Assembly (NCBI GenBank): GCA_030145035.1
Contig: JAQYWL010000236.1
Coordinates: 1-18,415 of the forward strand
Reading direction: 5' to 3'
DNA length: 18,415 nucleotides
Origin: Desulfobacteria bacterium
GTDB lineage: Bacteria; Desulfobacterota; Desulfobacteria; Desulfobacterales; C00003060
Of this stretch, positions 14,015 to 18,415 are shown one piece after another. A program made the position numbers and the translations under genes. How positions within the stretch are numbered: position 1 is the stretch's first letter; the number at the start of each line of letters is the position of its first letter. The notes below the pieces were generated by a model. That model was not told the origin of the DNA, searched no databases, and worked only from the letters and a program-made list of their open reading frames with translations.

Positions 14015-14202
14015 ATCGATCTCCTTATAAAATCGCTGTGCGATTTTATGTAGCGCGGCTACGCCGCCTTATTCCTTTCCTCAACTTTAGCTCACCCTGG
14101 CCCAGACCTGGCTTATAGTCATAATAGGCTAATCCGGGCATGTAGCGCCAGGGCGGGCTTTAGGCTAGGCACTTTAGCTCACTTTAGCTCACTTTCTTTA
14201 CT
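14015..14202. repeat. Repeat- and hairpin-filled gap within the antiporter operon
   Basis: This 188-bp stretch holds no gene, whereas nearly all other junctions in the operon are under 25 bp. A perfect 10-bp stem with 3-nt loop (ATAAAATCGC at 14027-14036, GCGATTTTAT at 14040-14049) touches the Shine-Dalgarno of the 86-aa gene. A second stem, GTAGC-GCG-GCTAC, lies immediately beside it (14050-14062). The unit gtagcgccagggcgggct (14142-14159) matches the tandem repeat at the left window edge. The 10-mer actttagctc is repeated in tandem at 14171-14190, with a partial third copy. Confidence 0.8.
14027..14062 (-). promoter_or_regulatory. Double hairpin abutting a ribosome-binding site
   Basis: Two adjacent perfect stem-loops, 10 bp with a 3-nt loop and 5 bp with a 3-nt loop, lie immediately upstream of AAGGAG for the 86-aa protein on the minus strand. 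No U-run follows, so simple termination is unlikely. RNA processing, 5'-end protection of the downstream mRNA or control of ribosome access are all possible. These functions are inferred from position only. Confidence 0.5.
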
Positions 14203-14343
14203 TCAAAGCGTCCTAAATAGTATGAGCCCCAGATACAAAACGCCTATGGTAATCGCAATAAAAAAAACTGTCTTGTATGGCGGAACAGGCTGGTGAATAA
14301 TTTCCATCTTTCCTTCTATTTCGTCGCTTCTTTCCTCGGTCAT
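14203..14343 (-). CDS. 46-aa single-span membrane protein of the antiporter operon
   Basis: A short reading frame beginning at ATG 14343, 3 bp after the stop of the second D-like subunit, and ending at TGA 14203. The product has an acidic N-terminus (MTEERSDEIEGKMEIIHQP), then PPYK and one convincing transmembrane helix (about 24-43, TVFFIAITIGVLYLGLILF), ending in RTL. A weak GGGGA site lies 9 bases upstream. The spacing suggests translational coupling. I do not recognise the family. Small one-span proteins are common accessory subunits of ion-translocating complexes, and its position between two D-like subunits supports that reading. Synonymous-site conservation has not been tested. Confidence 0.68.
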   Translation of the reverse strand: MTEERSDEIEGKMEIIHQPVPPYKTVFFIAITIGVLYLGLILFRTL

Positions 14344-14346
14344 GTC

Positions 14347-15825
14347 TTATGTCCCCGTTATGCTCTGTACCATCATACTGGCCAACCTGAAAAAAGGCTG
14401 GGGATAGAAAAGCAGAATTATGGAAATCACGGCCGTAATCACCAGGGGCACCACGCAAAAGGGCGGGGCCTCTTTCACCGTATTTTCAAACATGGCCTCA
14501 TCCGGCTTGCAGAAGAATGCCCTGTAAACAAAAGGCATAAAATATGCCGCATTCAGCAGGGAACTGCCGAGCAAGACGAAAAGAATGGGCATCTGGTGGG
14601 CCTCTAGAGATCCCAGGACAAGATACCACTTGCTCACAAAACCGCCGCAAGGTGGCATGCCGATGATACTCAACGAGCCAATAAAAAAGGCCGCCATGGT
14701 CACAGGCATCCTTCTGCCGATCCCGACCATTTCGCTGATGTTCTTCTTACCCGTGGCTACGAATATCGCCCCGGCGCAGAAAAACAAGGTGATCTTGCCA
14801 AAGGCGTGCATGGCAATATGGGCCATCCCGCCGGTCATCCCCTTGGGGGAAAGGAGCCCCACTCCCAGCACGATATACGACAACTGGGCAATGGTCGAAA
14901 AGGCAAGAAGCCGTTTCAGGCCGTCTTGAGAAAGGGCAATGAATGAGCCGACAAGGATAGTAACTGATGCGATAAAGATGATAAAAGGTCCGAAATTAAG
15001 AGAACCCAGGAGATCGATTCCAAAGACCCCGGTCAGCACGCGTACTACGCAAAAAACGCCAACCTTCACAACTGCCACCGCATGCAACAAGGCGCTGACC
15101 GGCGTGGGCGCCACCATGGCTGCGGGAAGCCATGAATGAAAGGGCATAATCGCTGCCTTGGCAAACCCGAAAATGAGCATGACCAGGAGGAGCCCCATTA
15201 AGGCCTTAGATCCGGTTCCGGCTAAGAAACCCTGCTTTCCAAATTCCAGGGTACCCGCCAGGTCGTAAGATATCAACATTGCGGGAAGAACAAATGCTAT
15301 GGAGGTGCCCATAATGTAAAGGAGATATTTTCGCCCGGAGCTTCGCCCCTCATGGTCCTGATGGTGAGTAACCAGGGGATAGGTGGCCAGAGAGAGCATC
15401 TCGTAGAAAAGATAAAGTGTAAGCAGGTTGGCTGAAAAGGCCACGCCAATGGTTGCTGAAAGGGCGAAAGCAAAGTAGCAAAAATACCGGGTCTGGCTGT
15501 GTTCTTTCAGCCCTCTCATATAGCCGATCGAATACGCAGATGTGATGATCCACAGCGATGACGATACGAGCGCAAAGAGCATACCAAAGGCATCCACCCT
15601 GAACTTGATTGCCGCCCCTGGGGGGAATTCAGCCACCGTATATACGATCTCGGTCCCTTTCAGGATGGTTGGAAGCATGGAGAGGATGATCAAAAACTTT
15701 GCAGCGGCTGCCACAAAGGTCCATGCCTCACGGACATTCGGTGCTCTGCTTGAAACGAGCATGGGTGTGACCAGTAGTGAGACCAGGACAGCCAGCAAGG
15801 GCTTTATTGATGTAATCGTTTCCAT
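14347..15825 (-). CDS. Second MrpD/NuoM-like antiporter subunit
   Basis: A 492-aa polytopic membrane protein of the proton-conducting transporter family. Key residues are present: TM5 glutamate E142 (LYLFYEMLSL), TM7 lysine K223 (FGFAKAAIMPFHSWLP), K254 (HAVAVVKVGVF), HIAMHAFGKITLFF and PPCGGFVSKWYLV. The segment MPFHSWLPAAMVAPTPVSALLHA is the NuoM/NuoN-type signature. Length is normal for MrpD. The ATG at 15825 has AAGGAT six to seven bases upstream, and the previous D-like gene ends 21 bp before it. It should form one of the antiporter-like proton or sodium channels of the complex. Exact subunit naming among MrpD, MnhD and MbhH types needs a phylogeny. Confidence 0.9.
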   Translation of the reverse strand: METITSIKPLLAVLVSLLVTPMLVSSRAPNVREAWTFVAAAAKFLIILSMLPTILKGTEIVYTVAEFPPGAAIKFRVDAFGMLFALVSSSLWIITSAYSIGYMRGLKEHSQTRYFCYFAFALSATIGVAFSANLLTLYLFYEMLSLATYPLVTHHQDHEGRSSGRKYLLYIMGTSIAFVLPAMLISYDLAGTLEFGKQGFLAGTGSKALMGLLLVMLIFGFAKAAIMPFHSWLPAAMVAPTPVSALLHAVAVVKVGVFCVVRVLTGVFGIDLLGSLNFGPFIIFIASVTILVGSFIALSQDGLKRLLAFSTIAQLSYIVLGVGLLSPKGMTGGMAHIAMHAFGKITLFFCAGAIFVATGKKNISEMVGIGRRMPVTMAAFFIGSLSIIGMPPCGGFVSKWYLVLGSLEAHQMPILFVLLGSSLLNAAYFMPFVYRAFFCKPDEAMFENTVKEAPPFCVVPLVITAVISIILLFYPQPFFRLASMMVQSITGT

Positions 15826-15846
15826 ATGATCCTTATTTCATCTCCG

Positions 15847-17337
15847 TCATACAAGGCCTTTTGGTATGGCAAATTCGATAATGTGGTTTATGATATCGCT
15901 AGTATAAAGACCTACCAGGATCAGCCCTGCGGCAACGATCAAAAGCGGAACCAGCATGGTGATCGGAGCCTCATCCATTGGTTCTGAATGATGATCGTGC
16001 CCATGATGGTCGCCAAAAGGTTCGTAGTAGCAGATCTCGATGACCCTGAAAAACAGAACCACACTGACCAGACTGCTGAAGAGCAGCGCCACCATAAATC
16101 CGTAGTGGCCGGCCTGAATGGCTCCGGAGATCAGATACCACTTGCTGAAAAAACCGCAAGTGGGAGGAACCCCGATGATGGACAAGGCCCCGATCACAAA
16201 GGCCCCCATAGTAAAAGGCATTTTCCGGACCAAACCTTTGAGATCATCAAAGGCATATCCCTTGGCTTTATAGACAATGTTGCCTGCGACCAGAAACACG
16301 CACAAGGTCATGAGGGCGTCGTTTACAATATGGAGGATCGCTCCGGTCATTCCCGCGCGGTTTCCAAGCCATGCGCCGCCAACCATATAGCCCACTTCTG
16401 CAATAACGATGTAGGCTAACATCTTCTTCAAATTGCGCTCTGCCAGAGCAAGGATGGCGCCCATGACAATGGCAATGACGGCAAGCCAGACAATAGGCTC
16501 GCTCACTGCCACGATGTTGAAGGCAAATTCCGGGGTAAAGACAGTCAACATGAGGCGGATCATCACGTAAATCATCACCTTGGTCACCAGAGGGGCAATC
16601 AGACTGCTGGCCGCAGATGGGGCGTATGTATAGGCATTGGGCAGCCAGGCATGCAGGGGGAAGAAAGCCATCTTAAGCCAAACCCCGACCATACAGATAA
16701 TAAAAGCACCCAGCACGGCCTTGGACTGATAAAGAGAGGGCAATATCCCGGCAATATCCACCATATTCAATGAACCGGTGATAATATAGAGATAACCAAC
16801 GCCCAACAAATAAAAGCTGGCCCCAATCGTACCCATGTATAGATAATTGAGGGTTGCCAGCGGAGCACGCTCCTCCCCCATGGCAAGCAAGCCGTAGCCG
16901 GTCAGGGCCGCAATCTCCAGCAACACATACAGGTTAAAAGCATCTCCGGTGACTACGATACCCAAAAGCCCTGCAACCATAAGGACGTATAAAGCATAGA
17001 ACGGACCCATCTTGTCCGGAAACTCCTGCTCAATACTCTTTTTGCTTGCTATCAAATTAAGGAAGGCAACCACCGACACCACTGATAGAACCAGCCCGTT
17101 GAGATGATCCACGTAATAGGCAATGCCCATTGGCGGGTCCCATCCGCCTAATTTGTAAACAATCACTCCTTCATTCAGGACCCTTAATAGCAGGCCAATG
17201 CACGAATAGGCAGCAACCCCCAGGGCAACAACCGCAATCGGAAAACAGAGTCTTTTGTTTACCCACCCGGCCCCACTGATGATAAGGGCCGAAAGCAGCG
17301 GAACAACGACAAGAAGTGCAGGGTATTGTTGGCTCAT
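15847..17337 (-). CDS. mrpD: First MrpD-like cation/proton antiporter subunit
   Basis: A 496-aa polytopic membrane protein, the most MrpD-like of the three D subunits here. It has E141 (LYVLLEIAALTGYGLL), K222 (LKMAFFPLHAWLPNAY), K253 (PLVTKVMIYV), HIVNDALMTL and K399 (CGFFSKWYL). YAPSAASSLIAPLVTK is typical of Mrp/Mnh D proteins. A His-rich cytoplasmic or periplasmic loop, DHHGHDHHSEP (443-453), lies between late spans. Its ATG overlaps the stop of mrpC by 4 bp (17334-17337), the usual gene order C-D. The product probably exchanges Na+ or another cation for H+, or drives ion flow coupled to a redox module encoded off the window. Confidence 0.92.
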   Translation of the reverse strand: MSQQYPALLVVVPLLSALIISGAGWVNKRLCFPIAVVALGVAAYSCIGLLLRVLNEGVIVYKLGGWDPPMGIAYYVDHLNGLVLSVVSVVAFLNLIASKKSIEQEFPDKMGPFYALYVLMVAGLLGIVVTGDAFNLYVLLEIAALTGYGLLAMGEERAPLATLNYLYMGTIGASFYLLGVGYLYIITGSLNMVDIAGILPSLYQSKAVLGAFIICMVGVWLKMAFFPLHAWLPNAYTYAPSAASSLIAPLVTKVMIYVMIRLMLTVFTPEFAFNIVAVSEPIVWLAVIAIVMGAILALAERNLKKMLAYIVIAEVGYMVGGAWLGNRAGMTGAILHIVNDALMTLCVFLVAGNIVYKAKGYAFDDLKGLVRKMPFTMGAFVIGALSIIGVPPTCGFFSKWYLISGAIQAGHYGFMVALLFSSLVSVVLFFRVIEICYYEPFGDHHGHDHHSEPMDEAPITMLVPLLIVAAGLILVGLYTSDIINHIIEFAIPKGLV

Positions 17338-17744
17338 TTTTCCCTTATCTGCGCTAAGATTTCATCTTCTTCAAGGGTGTTGTATTGGTTATAGACCCTT
17401 ATAGCCAGGGCCAGGGCCACCCCAAGGGTAGCCACGGCCACCACGATGGCGGTCAGCATCAGCACATGTGGCAACGGATTTATATAGTCCACGGCATGCA
17501 CAATGTGAGTCCCCGCGCCATGGCCATGCTCGCCATGGCCATGCTCTAAAATCGGAATCGTGGCCCCTTTCTTTGCGCCTATTGACACGTAAAACAAGAT
17601 GATGGCTGTTTGAAAGATACTCATGCCCACGATCTTTTTGACCAGGTTGTTCTTGGCGATCATGGCATACAGGCCAATCATCATTAAGGTGATATAAATC
17701 CAGTAATTATATTTGGCGACAAGCATTTGCATCAAATCAGACAT
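17334..17744 (-). CDS. mrpC: MrpC/MnhC (NuoK-like) antiporter subunit
   Basis: A 136-aa membrane protein with three spans (about 14-30, 38-56 and 93-115). GLYAMIAKNNLVKKIVGMSIFQTAIILF (about 24-51, quoted in part) and DYINPLPHVLMLTAIVVAVA (86-105) match MrpC and NuoK signatures. A His-rich insert (HGHGEHGHGAGTHIVH, 68-83) enlarges the loop before the third span, which is slightly longer than in typical MrpC of about 110-115 aa. The ATG at 17744 lies 5 bp after the MnhB-like stop, and its own stop overlaps mrpD. The product is expected to bridge the B and D subunits in the membrane complex. Confidence 0.93.
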   Translation of the reverse strand: MSDLMQMLVAKYNYWIYITLMMIGLYAMIAKNNLVKKIVGMSIFQTAIILFYVSIGAKKGATIPILEHGHGEHGHGAGTHIVHAVDYINPLPHVLMLTAIVVAVATLGVALALAIRVYNQYNTLEEDEILAQIREK

Positions 17745-17749
17745 TTCAC

Positions 17750-18415
17750 TTACAGCCCTTCATCATATTTGCCCGCAGATGAGACATTGTTATAAATCCA
17801 AATTATGGTGGTCATGACGGCAACTCCCACACCGATTTCCACAATGAGAATGCCGTGGGATCGCGCAGTAACCGGATCGACAAAAAGGACGGGCGCAAGA
17901 GCGTGGTAATCCATGAAATTAAGCCCCAACAGCAGACACAAGGCGCCAGTACCCGCATAGATAAAGACACCGGTGGCAGAAAGGAGGGCATCCACCTTTT
18001 CGCGCATCCGTTCAACGGCCGTTCTCAGATCCTGGGAGATAGCAAGCAACATGATGCTGGCTCCCAGGATCACGCCGCCCTGAAAGCCCCCGCCAGGGCT
18101 GTGGTGCCCATGGGCGATCACGTACAGGCCAAAAAGCTGGATAAAGGGGATCAGCAACCGGCAAACCGTCTTGATGATCAGATCGTGCGGGGTCCACAGG
18201 GTATCGATCCTTTCAAAGTCGTCCGAATCAGGAGGTATCTTTCCGCCTTCTTTGACACGTATAGTCGCTCCGGTAAGAACATGCCGATAGAGTCGATCTG
18301 AAGGCTCTTTGCGCAGATAGATCCGCAGGAGAATAAAACAGGCGAGCCCGGCCGAAAAAATCACCGTGGTTTCAAACATGGTGTCATAACTACGATAGTC
18401 GGCAAGGACCGCAGT
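17750..18415 (-). CDS. MbhE-MnhB-like antiporter subunit, 5' end cut by window edge
   Basis: The MnhB part is clear: HDLIIKTVCRLLIPFIQLFG, then HGHHSPGGGFQGGVILGAS, the MnhB signature, and a final hydrophobic span before SSAGKYDEGL. An ATG at 18379 would give 209 aa, but the frame stays open to the window edge. The codons before it read TAVLADYRSYDT, continuing into MFETTVIFSAG. That matches the conserved VLVDFRxxDTxxExxVL segment of MrpA C-terminal/MbhE domains. The ATG is therefore an internal Met, and the real gene is an MbhE-MnhB fusion starting beyond 18415. Visible length is 221 aa. It is the first gene of the operon in view; the remaining subunits probably lie to the right. Confidence 0.88.
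   Translation of the reverse strand, partial: TAVLADYRSYDTMFETTVIFSAGLACFILLRIYLRKEPSDRLYRHVLTGATIRVKEGGKIPPDSDDFERIDTLWTPHDLIIKTVCRLLIPFIQLFGLYVIAHGHHSPGGGFQGGVILGASIMLLAISQDLRTAVERMREKVDALLSATGVFIYAGTGALCLLLGLNFMDYHALAPVLFVDPVTARSHGILIVEIGVGVAVMTTIIWIYNNVSSAGKYDEGL

Overview
This window looks like a chromosomal segment of an anaerobic or facultative Desulfobacterota-type bacterium (the old Deltaproteobacteria). That placement is inference. It rests on the density of short receiver proteins and soluble histidine kinases, a receiver-AAA+-Fis regulator, an Mrp-type antiporter locus with several D-like subunits and no MrpA in view, and many short GC-rich intergenic repeats. There are no rRNA or tRNA genes, no transposase and no CRISPR array. 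All genes but one lie on the minus strand, so transcription runs right to left.

Right part (about 11989-18415): a tightly packed membrane operon for an Mrp/Mnh-like cation/proton antiporter or a complex-I-related ion-translocating module. In transcription order it holds an MbhE-MnhB-like protein that runs off the right edge, MrpC, two MrpD-like subunits, a 46-aa single-span protein, an 86-aa two-span protein and a third, longer MrpD-like subunit. The third D-like subunit has Asn where its two siblings have a conserved TM7 lysine. A 188-bp repeat- and hairpin-filled gap splits the otherwise compact operon between the two small proteins.

Middle part (about 8326-11788): a degenerate cNMP-binding-domain protein, a PAS histidine kinase, a receiver-histidine kinase and a receiver with an unusual insertion. 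The two kinases overlap at ATGA. A perfect 22-bp-arm palindrome lies in the junction and has been read into the C-terminus of the first kinase. On the plus strand, a lone tandem universal-stress-protein gene (7306-8208) sits between two related repeat elements.

Left part (193-7008): receiver, PAS histidine kinase and NtrC-type sigma-54 activator in one operon. After a 171-bp gap with a recognisable sigma-54 -24/-12 motif comes a second operon: short receiver, divergent SLC13/DASS-type anion transporter, receiver-histidine kinase and another short receiver. The simplest model is that the first operon's activator drives the second, and that the receivers and sensor-less kinases form a multi-component phosphorelay around the transporter. 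Nine two-component genes occur within 11 kb, and none shows a membrane-spanning sensor region.
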